From NCBI RefSeq assembly GCF_001420915.1, contig NZ_CP013021.1, forward strand, positions 10,001 to 74,000: a stretch of 64,000 bases of DNA, read 5' to 3'. The DNA is from Agarivorans gilvus. GTDB taxonomy: Bacteria; Pseudomonadota; Gammaproteobacteria; Enterobacterales; Celerinatantimonadaceae. The translations under genes were made by a program, and so were the position numbers. The notes beneath the pieces are model-generated. The model worked only from the letters and a program-made list of their open reading frames with translations. It was not told the origin of the DNA and searched no databases. This document shows, in pieces, positions 1 through 9,178 of this stretch (position 1 is its first letter; each line of letters starts with the position of its first letter).

Positions 1-848
1 TGGGTGTCGAAGTCCAAATTCAACAATGGCTTTCATGTAGCCGAACTTACTGCCGCAGTCATGACTTTTACCAACCATGTAATAGGCTTGTGTTGTTTCC
101 TTTTGCATCAAGCTGGCGATCGCGTCGGTTAGCTGTATTTCATCGTCTGCCCCTGGTGGGGTACGTGCTAGCTCTTGCCATATTTGCGCAGACAATACAT
201 AGCGACCAACCACTGCGAGGTTGGAAGGTGCTTCTTCTACATTTGGCTTTTCAACTGTGCCTATCATATCGGCTGATTGGCCTGGTGATAGCTGGCTACC
301 ATTAATATCGACAATGCCAAACTTACTTACATCTTGCTTTGCAACTGCTTCTACCATTATCTGGCTGGCACCGCTTTGGTTAAACTTTTCCACCATATCG
401 GCTAGGTTGTCCTTGCTCAGATCTGCACTAGCATCATCAAGAATCACATCGGGCAGTAGTACGGCGAATGGCTCATCGCCGATAAGCGGATGCGCACATA
501 GAATGGCATGGCCAAGGCCCTTAGCTACCCCTGACGGACGTGCATGATGGTGACATCTTTAGGGCAAATCGAACGAACTTCGTTAAGTAACTGGCGTTTT
601 ACCCGTTTCTCTAGGGTTGCCTCGAGTTCAAAACTGGTATCAAAGTGGTTTTCTATAGAATTTTTACTCGAGTGGGTAACTAGAATGATTTCTTTAATGC
701 CTGCAGCAATCGCTTCTTGTACTACATATTGAATCAAGGGCTTATCCACAATCGGGAGCATTTCTTTAGGGATGGCTTTAGTAGCCGGTAGCATTCTGGT
801 TCCCAGCCCTGCTACGGGTAATACTGCTTTACGTACTTTGGCGCTCAT
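1..848 (-). CDS. galU: UTP-glucose-1-phosphate uridylyltransferase, frame break, 3' end outside window
   Basis: Makes UDP-glucose from UTP and glucose-1-phosphate in the cytoplasm, for LPS, capsule and sugar interconversion. The N-terminus carries the nucleotidyltransferase signature GLGTRMLPATKAIPKEMLP and the KPLIQYVV stretch, followed by THSSKNSIENHFDTSFELE, all near-identical to enterobacterial GalU. The frame is lost after MHVRQG at the C-run 528-531 (G-run on the coding strand); one extra base restores the expected AKGLGHAILCAHP continuation, which runs on to position 1, where the conserved GKSHDCG and GYMKA are visible. Only about the last 20 residues lie outside the window. The break is probably a sequencing error, since both sides are well conserved. 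The start at 848 fits the family length. Confidence 0.93.
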
Positions 849-949
849 TTCATTCTCTTGAAGCTAGGTCTTATTTGCTTGGCACTTTAGCACGTGAACA
901 TGACATTTTAAATTGAGAGGGTAAATATTAGTGAAGTGTAAGGGTCTGT

Positions 950-980
950 TTTAACATCCTTTCTTAGAAAGGATGTTAAA
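950..980. terminator. 14-bp perfect inverted repeat between comEA-like gene and galU
   Basis: Arms 950-963 and 967-980 are perfect reverse complements around a 3-base loop (TTA). It lies just after the stop of the comEA-like gene and about 100 bases before galU on the minus strand. There is no long T run on the minus strand, so it may be a weak or Rho-assisted terminator, an mRNA 3'-end stabiliser, or a protein-binding dyad. Confidence 0.5.
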
Positions 981-994
981 TTTTCTGTTAAAGT

Positions 995-1276
995 TTACTG
1001 CTTAGGTTCTACGAATAACTTGTCTTTATTGTCTAGGTAAATTTTTTCACCAATGCCCGGGACCAAAACGATCTGCTCAACATTTTGAAAATTGCCATGT
1101 TCGTTTCGGTATTGGACGATTGCTAGTGATTTGGATGCGCCTATACCTTTTAGGCTATCTAGTTGTTCAGCTGTCGCGGTATTTAAGTTAAGCTGTTGCC
1201 CGCTGTCTGCAGCAAACACGGGCTGGTAACTTAGCAGGGTGAATAGCACTATCAGAACATATTTAGACCATTTCAT
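995..1276 (-). CDS. ComEA-like helix-hairpin-helix DNA-binding protein
   Basis: A 93-residue exported protein. Residues 1-22 form a signal peptide ending in FAA, followed by a ComEA-type helix-hairpin-helix region: LNLNTATAEQLDSLKGIG is the first hairpin and VLVPGIGEKIY the second. The family binds double-stranded DNA in the periplasm during transformation; the short proteobacterial forms consist of little more than this domain, as here. It stands alone, with no other competence genes nearby. DNA binding is well supported by the fold; a role in DNA uptake is inferred from the family. Confidence 0.85.
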   Translation of the reverse strand: MKWSKYVLIVLFTLLSYQPVFAADSGQQLNLNTATAEQLDSLKGIGASKSLAIVQYRNEHGNFQNVEQIVLVPGIGEKIYLDNKDKLFVEPKQ

Positions 1277-1403
1277 AACTCACTTTCCTTTTTTTGATGA
1301 AATACATATTAAAAGTAGGTGAGTTTCATTATTTATAAATGACTCATTTGGGTGAAATTAACTAAACAGTGAAGGAAGGGCGAAGATATCGCCCAATTTT
1401 TTA

Positions 1404-1703
1404 TTAAGGAAAAACCTTTTTAAAAGGCTTAACGGTGACTTTGGCATACACGCCTGCAGCCACGTAAGGATCTGCATCAGCCCAGCTTTGGGCTTCTTCT
1501 AAGCTATTAAACTCCGCAATAACGGTTGAGCCTGAAAAACCTGCTTCTGCTGGGTCTTCTGCATCAATCGCAGGCATTGGCCCTGCTACTAATAAGCGGC
1601 CTTCATTAAGCAAAGCTTGAAGTCGCTCTAGGTGAGCAGGGCGTGCTTGTTTACGCTTTTCTAAGCTATCAGCCACATCCTCGGAGAAAATGACATACCA
1701 CAT
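1404..1703 (-). CDS. yciI: YciI family protein
   Basis: A 99-residue protein that follows E. coli YciI almost end to end: MWYVIFSEDVADSLEKR at the start, GRLLVAGPMPA, GFSGSTVIAEFNSLEEA, WADADPYVAAGVY, and VKPFKKVF at the end. The fold is a dimeric alpha/beta barrel with a conserved His/Asp-type pocket, but the reaction is unknown. It starts one base after the end of yciB on the same strand, so the two are probably cotranscribed. Placement beside yciB and trp matches enteric gene order. Confidence 0.93.
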   Translation of the reverse strand: MWYVIFSEDVADSLEKRKQARPAHLERLQALLNEGRLLVAGPMPAIDAEDPAEAGFSGSTVIAEFNSLEEAQSWADADPYVAAGVYAKVTVKPFKKVFP

Positions 1704-1704
1704 G

Positions 1705-2268
1705 CTAATTGTCCTTTTTTTGTGATAATGATTGTTGTTGCTCTTTGGGTAGGTGTTTATAGAGGTATAGCACTGTCGCTACAGTAAATACCAAAGTGAG
1801 GCCCAGTAAGCCGAACACTTTAAAGTTGACCCAAAAAGCTTCAGAAAAACTAAATGCAATATAAAGGTTTAAACAACCACATAAAATAAAAAACAAGGCC
1901 CAAGCCACGTTTACTTTTGACCACACCTGATCAGGCAAGGTCATTTCTTTACCTAACATTTTCTTTATTAGTGGACTATTGAAGGCAAATTGACTCACTA
2001 AAAGTACAAGACCAAATAACCAGTTGATAACGGTGGGCTTCCATTTAATGAAATGGTCATCGCGTAAAACTAGCGTTAAGCCACCGAACACTAAAATAAG
2101 CACAAAAGAGATCAGGTGCATTTTTTCAACTCTTTTGTTCTTAATGTAAGAAATTGCCAGTAGCAGGGCGGTAGAGATGATTAATGCTAAGGTGGCAGCA
2201 TAAATGTCTTGCATCTTATAAACCGCGAAAAAGATGATTAATGGGATAAACTCGAAAAATTGTTTCAT
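1705..2268 (-). CDS. yciB: Inner membrane protein YciB (septation protein A family)
   Basis: A 187-residue polytopic inner membrane protein of the YciB/IspZ family, with about five hydrophobic segments. Family features include the MKQFFEFIPLIIFFAVYK start, the LTLVLRDDHFIKWKPT loop and WALFFILCGCLNLYIA. In other bacteria the protein is implicated in cell envelope synthesis and septation, acting with the elongation and division machinery; no enzymatic activity is established. It lies downstream of the trp operon terminator and upstream of yciI, as in many gammaproteobacteria. Confidence 0.92.
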   Translation of the reverse strand: MKQFFEFIPLIIFFAVYKMQDIYAATLALIISTALLLAISYIKNKRVEKMHLISFVLILVFGGLTLVLRDDHFIKWKPTVINWLFGLVLLVSQFAFNSPLIKKMLGKEMTLPDQVWSKVNVAWALFFILCGCLNLYIAFSFSEAFWVNFKVFGLLGLTLVFTVATVLYLYKHLPKEQQQSLSQKKDN

Positions 2269-2292
2269 AGTTCCTCAGTAGGCGCGTCAACT

Positions 2293-2319
2293 AAAAAAGC
2301 CGCTAATTAGGCGGCTTTT
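2293..2319 (-). terminator. Intrinsic terminator of the trp operon
   Basis: On the minus strand the stem AAAGCCGC/GCGGCTTT closes over a short loop and is followed by six Ts. It sits between the stop of trpA (2340) and the start of yciB (2268), so it separates the two units. Confidence 0.85.
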
Positions 2320-2339
2320 GATAGTAGCAAGATCTTCAG

Positions 2340-3145
2340 TTAAACGGTAGCGGCTTTCATCGAGCGAGTAAACTCTCGTAGTTCAGTTAGCATTGTCTCT
2401 GGCTGCTCTAGGTGTTGCTCAATCAACTTAACTACGGCTGAACCAGAAATAGCGCCCGCCGCACCAGCAGCGATGGTCTCTTTAACTTGTTCTGGGTTAG
2501 CTATACCAAAGCCGAGTAATGCGGGGGAGCGTTATACTGTTTAAGTTTGTCCAGTAATTTGCCCACCGGAGCACCGGCTTTGGTTTCTGTGCCGGTGACA
2601 CCTGCGCGGCTTACTAGGTAGGTATAGCCCTGACCATATTCTGCGACTTTGGCCAGAGTGGCTTCATCGGCGTTTGGTGGCGCGATGAAAATGCTTTGTA
2701 GGCCATATTTGTTTGCCGCTTCTCTAAATGGAGCAGATTCATGGATAGGCACATCCGCTACCAACACCGAGTCAACGCCCGCTGCGACCAATTTCTGATA
2801 GAAGGTATCGATTCCGGTAGAGTAAATAAGGTTGGCGTACAGCAATAAACCAATCGGCACTTCTGGATGTTTATTACGGATCGTGCTGAGCATCTCTAAA
2901 CAACGCGGCGGGGTAACGCCGGCGGCTAGCGCTCTAACATTTGCTCCTTGAATGGTTGGGCCATCGGCCACTGGATCTGAAAAGGGGATACCAAGTTCTA
3001 GGGCATCGGCTCCGCCTTCAATCAATGCATCTACAATCGCTAATGATTGTTCATAGTTTGGGTCACCCAGAGTAACGAAGGGAACAAAGGCGCCTTGTTT
3101 ATCTGCTGCCAAGCGTTCAAATAAATTAGCATAGCGTTGAGTCAT
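2340..3145 (-). CDS. trpA: Tryptophan synthase alpha chain (one-base frame break)
   Basis: Cleaves indole-3-glycerol phosphate to indole and glyceraldehyde-3-phosphate, passing indole to TrpB. The catalytic pair is present: Glu50 in ALELGIPFSDP and Asp61 in VADGP. The frame fails after KQYNAPP at the G-run 2523-2527; adding one base gives the expected LLGFGIANPEQV continuation, which reads through AISGSAVVKLIEQHLE to a stop at 2340-2342, for 268 residues, the normal length. Its start overlaps the trpB stop by one base, a sign of translational coupling. The break is at a homopolymer, so it is probably a sequencing error. Confidence 0.94.
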
Positions 3146-4335
3146 TATAGGCTTCCTTTTTGTTCGAAAATATCGGCGACGGTGAAGATGTCTTTGTCGC
3201 CACGGCCAGACAGATTCACTAGCAAAATTTGCTCTTTCTCTTTGTCTTGTTGTGCCAGCTTGAGAGCATAGGCTAAAGCATGGGCTGATTCTAAAGCCGG
3301 AATAATCCCCTCGCTTTCGGCTAATGTTTGAAAGGCGCTCAAGGCTTCCTCATCGGTTGCCGACTCATAATCAGCCCGACCAATGGAATTTAAATAGGCA
3401 TGTTGCGGGCCAACTGAGGGGAAGTCTAAGCCGGCAGAAATCGAGTAAGACTCTTCAATTTGGCCGTTTTCGTCTTGCATTAATAGCGAGTGCATACCAA
3501 AGAACATGCCTTTGCGGCCATGTTTCAACGGAGCGCCGTGCTGGTCGGTATCGATCCCCTTACCTGCGGGCTCTACGCCAATTAACTGAACCCCTTCTTC
3601 ATCAATGAAGTCGGCGAACATGCCAATGGCGTTAGAGCCGCCACCCACACAAGCGATGACGGCGTCGGGTAGACGACCTTCCGCTTTCAAGATTTGCTGT
3701 TTAGCCTCTTCACCAATCATTTTCTGAAATTCACGAACGATGGTGGGGAAGGGGTGAGGCCCGGCTGCGGTGCCCAATAAATAGTGAGCGGTGTCGTAGC
3801 TGGCAGCCCAGTCGCGCAAGGCTTCATTACAGGCATCTTTTAAGGTGGAGGAACCGCTATGCACTGGAATCACTTCGGCACCCATCAAGCGCATCCGGAA
3901 TACGTTGGGTTTTTGTCGCTCACAATCGATGGCGCCCATGTATACACGACACTTAAGGCCTAATAAGGCACAGGCTAAGGCGGTGGCCACGCCATGTTGA
4001 CCCGCACCAGTTTCGGCGATGATTTCTTTTTTGCCCATGCGTTTAGCTAGCAGAGCTTGACCTAATACTTGGTTGGTTTTATGAGCCCCGCCATGCAGTA
4101 AGTCTTCTCGTTTTAAGTAGATTTTCGTCTTGGTACCGGCGGTCAAATTACGGCACAACGTGAGAGGCGTTGGACGCCCGGCATATTCACTTAGTAGCCC
4201 ATTGAACTCATCCAAGAACTCGGGATCTTGCTGGGCATCGATAAAAGCTTGCTCAAGTTGGTCGAGAGCTGGGACGAGGATCTGTGGCACAAACTGCCCG
4301 CCGAACTCTCCAAAATAGGAATTTAATTTACTCAT
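3145..4335 (-). CDS. trpB: Tryptophan synthase beta chain
   Basis: A PLP enzyme that condenses indole with serine to give tryptophan; it works in an alpha2-beta2 complex with TrpA. It has 396 residues, standard for the family. Visible features are the N-terminal FGEFGGQFVPQ, the PLP lysine Lys86 in HGGAHKTNQ, GAGQHGVATA, and the phosphate loop GGGSNAIG. It follows trpCF after about 50 bases and shares its stop with the trpA start. Nothing is missing. Confidence 0.98.
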   Translation of the reverse strand: MSKLNSYFGEFGGQFVPQILVPALDQLEQAFIDAQQDPEFLDEFNGLLSEYAGRPTPLTLCRNLTAGTKTKIYLKREDLLHGGAHKTNQVLGQALLAKRMGKKEIIAETGAGQHGVATALACALLGLKCRVYMGAIDCERQKPNVFRMRLMGAEVIPVHSGSSTLKDACNEALRDWAASYDTAHYLLGTAAGPHPFPTIVREFQKMIGEEAKQQILKAEGRLPDAVIACVGGGSNAIGMFADFIDEEGVQLIGVEPAGKGIDTDQHGAPLKHGRKGMFFGMHSLLMQDENGQIEESYSISAGLDFPSVGPQHAYLNSIGRADYESATDEEALSAFQTLAESEGIIPALESAHALAYALKLAQQDKEKEQILLVNLSGRGDKDIFTVADIFEQKGSL

Positions 4336-4385
4336 TGTTGACTCTTATTCGTTAAAAAATGTAAGTACGAATCGTTTCGTTACGA

Positions 4386-5767
4386 CTAGTACTGTCTAAT
4401 TTGTTGAAACGCAGCTGTTATTTTGGCTGGGTCTTTTATCCCCGGTGTTTGTTCTACACCTGAGTTCAAATCTAATCCGGCTGCAGCATAAGTTAAGGCG
4501 TCTTGAATATTATCTAAGCCTATGCCGCCTGCCAGCATCGCACCTTGACTGTGCTCATCTAATAATTGCCAATCAAAGCTTTTCCCGGTACCGCCGTTTT
4601 GCCCAGCAACCTTACTGTCAAACAAAATCTTATCGGCGTTACTCGGCGCCTGTGGTAGAGAATCGCTTACGCCAAGGGCTTTCCAAACAAGGCTGGTATT
4701 TAATTTGGCTTTGAGTTGAGTGATGTAGTGCTCGTCTTCATTGCCATGCAATTGAACTGCATGTAATTGCAGTTGGTTGGCAACCTGGGCAACTTCATCT
4801 ACCGAGCCATTCACAAATACCCCAACAAAGTTAAGGGGAGCCGCTTGGGTTAGTTTTTCTGCTTGGGCTAGGCTGACACAGCGCGGTGATTTTTTGGCAA
4901 AAATTAAGCCGCCGTATACCGCGCCGGCTTGATAAGCCGCTTGCACATCTTGCTCTTGAGTTAATCCACAGACTTTATTTTCGCCTAAGATGAGCTTACG
5001 GCAAGCCATGTCCACATCATCTTGGCTCATTAGTGAACTGCCCACCAAAAAGCCGTTGGCATATTGAGCTAATTCCCGTACTTGCTGGTGTTGGTAGATC
5101 CCTGACTCGGAGATAATAATCCGGTCTTCCGGGATTTGCTTGGCCAGTTCGGGGGTTCTTTCTAAACTAATAGAGAGATCGCGTAAGTTACGGTTATTAA
5201 TGCCGATGACTTTAGCGTTCAGCGCAATGGCGCGTTCTAACTCTGCTTGATTGCTTACCTCGGTGAGTACGCCCATGTTGAGTTTGTGGGCCACTTCCGC
5301 TAGCAAGCGGTATTCGTTGTCATCTAATACCGATAGCATCAGCAAGATGGCATCGGCTTTGTGATAACGGGCGAGGTAAATTTGGTATTCATCGATGAAA
5401 AATCTTTACATAATACCGGTTGCTCAACTTGTTCACGCACTTGAGTCACGTAAGCAAATTCACCTTGGAAATACTTGTTATCGGTAAGCACCGAAATGGC
5501 GGCAGCATAGTTTTTATAAACACCAGCGATTAGGTCTAGATCAAACTCCGGGCGAATAAGTCCCTTTGATGGAGATGCTTTTTTACATTCAAGAATAAAC
5601 TTGGCAGGTTTTCCCGACAACGCTTGATAAAAATTACGCTCGGTGGGCCCAACTTGCTCGATAAAGCTGTCTAATGGCTGGCTTTGCATCTGCTCGGCTA
5701 ACCATATCTCTTTGTCGGCAACGATTTTATCTAAAATAGTGGCTTGTTTCGGTTCTACTTGGCTCAC
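4386..5767 (-). CDS. trpCF: Bifunctional indole-3-glycerol phosphate synthase / phosphoribosylanthranilate isomerase (frame break)
   Basis: Two fused TIM barrels, as in enteric bacteria. The N-terminal TrpC half closes the indole ring (FILECKKASPSKG, ISVLTDNKYFQG, then VISESG-type IIISESGIY). The C-terminal TrpF half performs the Amadori rearrangement (KVCGLT, YGGLIFAKKSPR, VQLHGNE, LDLNSGVE). The frame is lost after LCKDF at the A-run 5398-5402; one extra base gives CKDFFIDEYQIYLARY, the conserved sequence. The start at 5767 overlaps the trpD stop by 4 bases. Because both halves are highly conserved, I read the break as a probable homopolymer error. Confidence 0.94.
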
Positions 5768-6768
5768 TGGCTCATCTCCGCCAATTGGTTTGCTAAGGTG
5801 AGTGCTCGACCTGATGCCATCTCTGTTAGCGCCATCTTCACTCCTTCTGCTAGCTCATCGGTTTTGCCGGCTAATTTTAGTAACAAGGCAACATTCACTG
5901 CAACCGCGGCTTGTTGAGCAGGGCTGGCCTGGCCTTGTAGCAGTTGTAAGGTGATGGCTTTATTTTCTTCGGGGGTGCCGCCCTTTATCGCATCTAGCTC
6001 TGCAAGTTCGACTCCGAAGTCGACTGGGTTTAGGCTGTATTCGATAATGCTATCACCATTGACTTCGGCCACTTGGGTTTCACCATGGATGGCTACTTCA
6101 TCTAAGCCTGCGCCATGAATGACCATGGCCTTTTTCATACCAAGTTGTTGTAAGGTTTTAGCAATGGGAGCAATTAGCGCTGGGTCATACACTCCCATAA
6201 TTTCCATGGTGGGGTGGGCCGGATTAATCAGCGGCCCGAGTACATTAAAAATGGTACGCGTTTTTAAGGTTTGGCGCACCGGCATGGCGTGACGGATCCC
6301 CGCATGATATTGCGGGGCGAACAAAAAGCACAGGCCTAGCTCATCTAAACAACGGCGCGCTGTTTCTGGGCTCATTTGAATATTGATACCCAATGCGGCC
6401 AGTAAATCGGAAGAGCCTGATTTACTTGAGACACTGCGGTTGCCGTGTTTGGCCACTTTCACCCCTAGGCTTGCTGCAACAAAAGCCGAGGTGGTCGATA
6501 TATTGATGGTATTGTGACCATCACCGCCGGTGCCCACAATGTCGGCAAACTCATAATCTGGGCGAGGGAAGGGAGCAGCGTTGGCTAATAGGGCTTTAGC
6601 GGCACCAGCAATCTCTTGCGGTTGCTCACCTTTGATTTTTAAGGCGGTGAGTAAAGATGACAAGATAATCGGGTCTACCTCACCTTGAACTACTTGACTA
6701 AACACCAGTTGTGCTTGCTCTATGCTGAGATCTTGTCCTTGAAATAGCTGCTCTAAAATAGCCTGCAT
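5764..6768 (-). CDS. trpD: Anthranilate phosphoribosyltransferase
   Basis: Transfers phosphoribose from PRPP to anthranilate. About 334 residues from the chosen start. The PRPP loop VGTGGDGHNTINIST is present, with KHGNRSVSSKSGSSDLL after it, and the anthranilate-binding region RHAMPVRQTL. An upstream start 27 bases earlier is possible, but the ATG at 6768 has a strong GGAGGA site and forms a TAATG overlap with the trpG stop, so it is preferred. The gene is separate from trpG, unlike the fused form in E. coli. Confidence 0.96.
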   Translation of the reverse strand: MQAILEQLFQGQDLSIEQAQLVFSQVVQGEVDPIILSSLLTALKIKGEQPQEIAGAAKALLANAAPFPRPDYEFADIVGTGGDGHNTINISTTSAFVAASLGVKVAKHGNRSVSSKSGSSDLLAALGINIQMSPETARRCLDELGLCFLFAPQYHAGIRHAMPVRQTLKTRTIFNVLGPLINPAHPTMEIMGVYDPALIAPIAKTLQQLGMKKAMVIHGAGLDEVAIHGETQVAEVNGDSIIEYSLNPVDFGVELAELDAIKGGTPEENKAITLQLLQGQASPAQQAAVAVNVALLLKLAGKTDELAEGVKMALTEMASGRALTLANQLAEMSQ

Positions 6769-7364
6769 TACGCGTCCTCCTTTTGGATTGCCCATTCTAA
6801 GCTGCGGGCGAGAAGTGTGGCCCCTTCGCTGGTTAATATGGATTCAGGGTGGAATTGAAAACCCACCACTTTGTCCTGTTCATTAATAATCGCCATCGGC
6901 ATAGTTTGGTAGTGAGCGTTCACAGTTAAGCCCTCTGGCATCGATGTAGCCACTAACGAGTGGTAGCGCGCCACTGGCAAGGGATTACTCAAACCTTCAA
7001 ACATTAAGCGGTTATCGTGTTCAATGGCAGAGGATTTTCCGTGAACGATTTCTCCGGCTTTACCGACCACGCCGCCGTAGCTTTCGACTAGCGCTTGATG
7101 ACCTAAACAAATACCAATGATGGGTACTTCACCTTTACATAAATTAATCAGTTCCAACATACAGCCTGCTTGCTGAGGGTTGCCCGGTCCTGGCGACAAT
7201 ACCAATACCGCTGGGTTGGGGCAGTCATCGATATGCTGTTTAATTTCTTGTGCGCTTAAATGATTGCGATAAATACGAACATCTAAACCTTGGCTACGAA
7301 ATTGGTCCACTAGGTTGTAAGTGAACGAGTCAAAGTTATCGAGTAGAAAGACACTATGAGTCAT
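6768..7364 (-). CDS. trpG: Anthranilate synthase glutamine amidotransferase component
   Basis: Class I glutamine amidotransferase that supplies ammonia to TrpE. It has about 198 residues. The catalytic cysteine is in IIGICLGHQAL, with FHPES carrying the His and Glu of the triad; LLDNFDSFTYNLV and LSPGPGNP are the oxyanion and glutamine-site motifs. The ATG at 7364 lies 8 bases after an AGGA site; an ATG 9 bases upstream has no such spacing. It overlaps the 3' end of trpE, consistent with coupled synthesis of equal amounts of the two subunits. Confidence 0.95.
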   Translation of the reverse strand: MTHSVFLLDNFDSFTYNLVDQFRSQGLDVRIYRNHLSAQEIKQHIDDCPNPAVLVLSPGPGNPQQAGCMLELINLCKGEVPIIGICLGHQALVESYGGVVGKAGEIVHGKSSAIEHDNRLMFEGLSNPLPVARYHSLVATSMPEGLTVNAHYQTMPMAIINEQDKVVGFQFHPESILTSEGATLLARSLEWAIQKEDA

Positions 7365-8937
7365 GACTAACATCCTTTAAAGTTGAACCGTGAGCACGGG
7401 CGATGGCGTTTAATACCGCGGCGGCTTTATTGCGAGTTTCATCCGCCTCCGCTTGCGGCACAGAATCATACACCACCCCGGCGCCGGCTTGTACATGGGC
7501 CAGCTGATCTTTAACAAAGGCTGAGCGAATAACAATACAGGTATCCATATCGCCATTGCCCGCCAAGTAGCCTACGGCGCCGCCATAACTACCACGGCGT
7601 TTTTGTTCTACTTGACGAATTAACTCAGACGCTCGAATTTTAGGTGCGCCAACCAGTGTGCCCATATTCATGCAAGCTTGATAAGCGTGCAGAGCGTCAA
7701 GGTCATTACGTAAAGTGCCAACAACGCGAGAGACTAGGTGCATTACATGGCTGTAGCGGTCAACTTTAAGTAGGTCTGCAACATGGCGGGTGCCTGGCTC
7801 GCTGATCCGTGCTACGTCATTACGTGCCAAGTCTACTAGCATGATGTGTTCGGCAGTTTCTTTTTTATCTAAACGAAGCTCTAGCTCAAGGCGTCCATCA
7901 AGGTCTTTATTAATTGAACCATCGGAATTAAAGCCTCGTTTACGGGTGCCAGCAATGGGGTAAATTTCTACATCACGACTGGTTGCTGAGTACTTAATAG
8001 CGCTTTCGGGTGATGCGCCAAAAATCACAAAGTCGCTGTCTTTAAGGTAGAACATGTAAGGGCTGGGGTTAGTGAATTTTAGCTCTCGATAAGCGGCCAG
8101 TGTATCAGGGCAAGCAAGGGTAAAACTGCGCGACGGAACGACTTGAAAGATATCGCCTTGGCGAATGTAATCCTTCATAATTTCCACATTATTGCAGTAG
8201 TCTCTATCGCTTATATCTGCTTCAATTCTACCTTGATAGTCGTCAATCTCAGTGGGGGGCTGTTGATGGTTTTTGTGTTCGCACAGTTCAGCTAAATGGG
8301 CTAATCGCTCTGCAATCCGAGTGGCTTCTTGTTGTTCATAGACCGAGCCGATAATGTGGGTGATTTGTTCTTGATGGTCTATTAATAGTAATGTTTCGGC
8401 TAAGTAGAATTGGAAATCTGGGCAACTATTAGTGCTTTGGGCTACCTCTTGCAACTGCTCAAAGCTAGCGATGAAATCGTAGGCGAACACCCCGCCTAAA
8501 AATACCCCTTTTTCATGGTAGGCCAAGTCGCCGTAAAGCTTAACGATGATGCGCAGAGCATCAACTGGAGAAGCAGCTTTTAATCGAGAATCTTCATCTA
8601 AGTTGGCGGTGGGGAGAGGGAAGTTTAAAACGAGTTGCTTGGTACTATGGTTGGTGATTAGGCTGTGGTCGGTATGCTCTGCTATGCTGGCTATAACCGC
8701 CTCACCATTTGTCGATAACGCGTTAAATTGAACTTCGCGCCCTTGGCAGATTATCTTCACTGCGGCATCGGCTAAGATTAAGCTTTGTAAGTTTTCTTTA
8801 CTGTCTATTTCACAAGACTCTAATAACAGGTTGTGTTGAGTCTCCTTACACAACTCTTGATATAAGCTTAATGGGTCATCGACATAGCTGGCATCGATGA
8901 GATCGTTTTTTAGGTGCACCCTAGGGTGGTTACTCAT
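7354..8937 (-). CDS. trpE: Anthranilate synthase component I
   Basis: Converts chorismate to anthranilate, the first committed step of tryptophan synthesis. It has 527 residues. The N-terminal domain holds the LLLES motif (residues 37-41), part of the tryptophan feedback site. The C-terminal chorismate-binding domain shows IFGASPES, PIAGTRKRG, HIMLVDLARND, VMHLVSRV and GAPKIRASELI. It is the first large gene after the leader peptide and attenuator, so it should be controlled by both TrpR and attenuation. Confidence 0.97.
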   Translation of the reverse strand: MSNHPRVHLKNDLIDASYVDDPLSLYQELCKETQHNLLLESCEIDSKENLQSLILADAAVKIICQGREVQFNALSTNGEAVIASIAEHTDHSLITNHSTKQLVLNFPLPTANLDEDSRLKAASPVDALRIIVKLYGDLAYHEKGVFLGGVFAYDFIASFEQLQEVAQSTNSCPDFQFYLAETLLLIDHQEQITHIIGSVYEQQEATRIAERLAHLAELCEHKNHQQPPTEIDDYQGRIEADISDRDYCNNVEIMKDYIRQGDIFQVVPSRSFTLACPDTLAAYRELKFTNPSPYMFYLKDSDFVIFGASPESAIKYSATSRDVEIYPIAGTRKRGFNSDGSINKDLDGRLELELRLDKKETAEHIMLVDLARNDVARISEPGTRHVADLLKVDRYSHVMHLVSRVVGTLRNDLDALHAYQACMNMGTLVGAPKIRASELIRQVEQKRRGSYGGAVGYLAGNGDMDTCIVIRSAFVKDQLAHVQAGAGVVYDSVPQAEADETRNKAAAVLNAIARAHGSTLKDVSHDS

Positions 8938-8971
8938 TGTTCGTTACTCCTAATTAAGGCCGTAGCGCAAA

Positions 8972-9004
8972 TAAAAAAAAGCCCGCGTTTAGCGGGCTTT
9001 TTGT
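8972..9004 (-). terminator. trp attenuator terminator hairpin with antiterminator partner
   Basis: On the minus strand AGCCCGC (arm at 8992-8998) and GCGGGCT (8980-8986) pair and are followed by a run of seven Ts. The upstream segment AGCGGG at 9042-9047, overlapping the trpL stop, is complementary to CCCGCT of the terminator's first arm, giving an antiterminator. The segment CGCACTC inside trpL can instead pair with GGGTGTG, giving the 1:2 hairpin. All three alternative stems of a classical trp attenuator are therefore present. Confidence 0.88.
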
Positions 9005-9046
9005 TGTTCTGTTTAATGATTTGGAAATACAACAACTCACACCCGC

Positions 9047-9100
9047 TTATTTCGGAGTGCGCCACCACCAAGTTTTGTTGGTTAGAAGAAAAGTTGTCAT
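9047..9100 (-). CDS. trpL: trp operon leader peptide with three tandem Trp codons
   Basis: A 17-residue leader peptide, MTTFLLTNKTWWWRTPK, with three consecutive TGG codons at 9062-9070. An AGGAAT site precedes the ATG. Ribosome stalling at the Trp codons when charged tRNA-Trp is scarce would free segment 2 to pair with segment 3 and prevent termination at 8972-9004. The longer overlapping open frame on this strand (8934-9116) is not the leader; it is in another frame and lacks the Trp run. Too short for routine gene callers. Confidence 0.92.
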   Translation of the reverse strand: MTTFLLTNKTWWWRTPK

Positions 9101-9123
9101 GTTTATTCCTAGTCATTTTGGTA

Positions 9124-9158
9124 AACTTAGTTAACTGTAAATGACATCACTAAGTCAA
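9124..9158 (-). promoter_or_regulatory. trp promoter overlapping a TrpR-type operator
   Basis: On the minus strand TTGACT (9153-9158) and TTAACT (9129-9134) are spaced by 18 bases; the same -10 hexamer is used by the E. coli trp promoter. The dyad around AGTTAACT at 9129-9136 resembles the core of the TrpR operator (CTAGTTAACTAG). The operator therefore covers the -10 box, as in E. coli. The divergent gene rnm starts at 9179, so the same site may affect it too. Confidence 0.72.
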
Positions 9159-9178
9159 GAAAAAATTTAGGAAATTTA

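Noticed and set aside
8934..9116. A 60-codon open frame over the trp leader as a gene
   Set aside because: It is in a different frame from trpL, spans the attenuator hairpin and shows no family features; the 17-residue WWW peptide at 9047-9100 explains the region.
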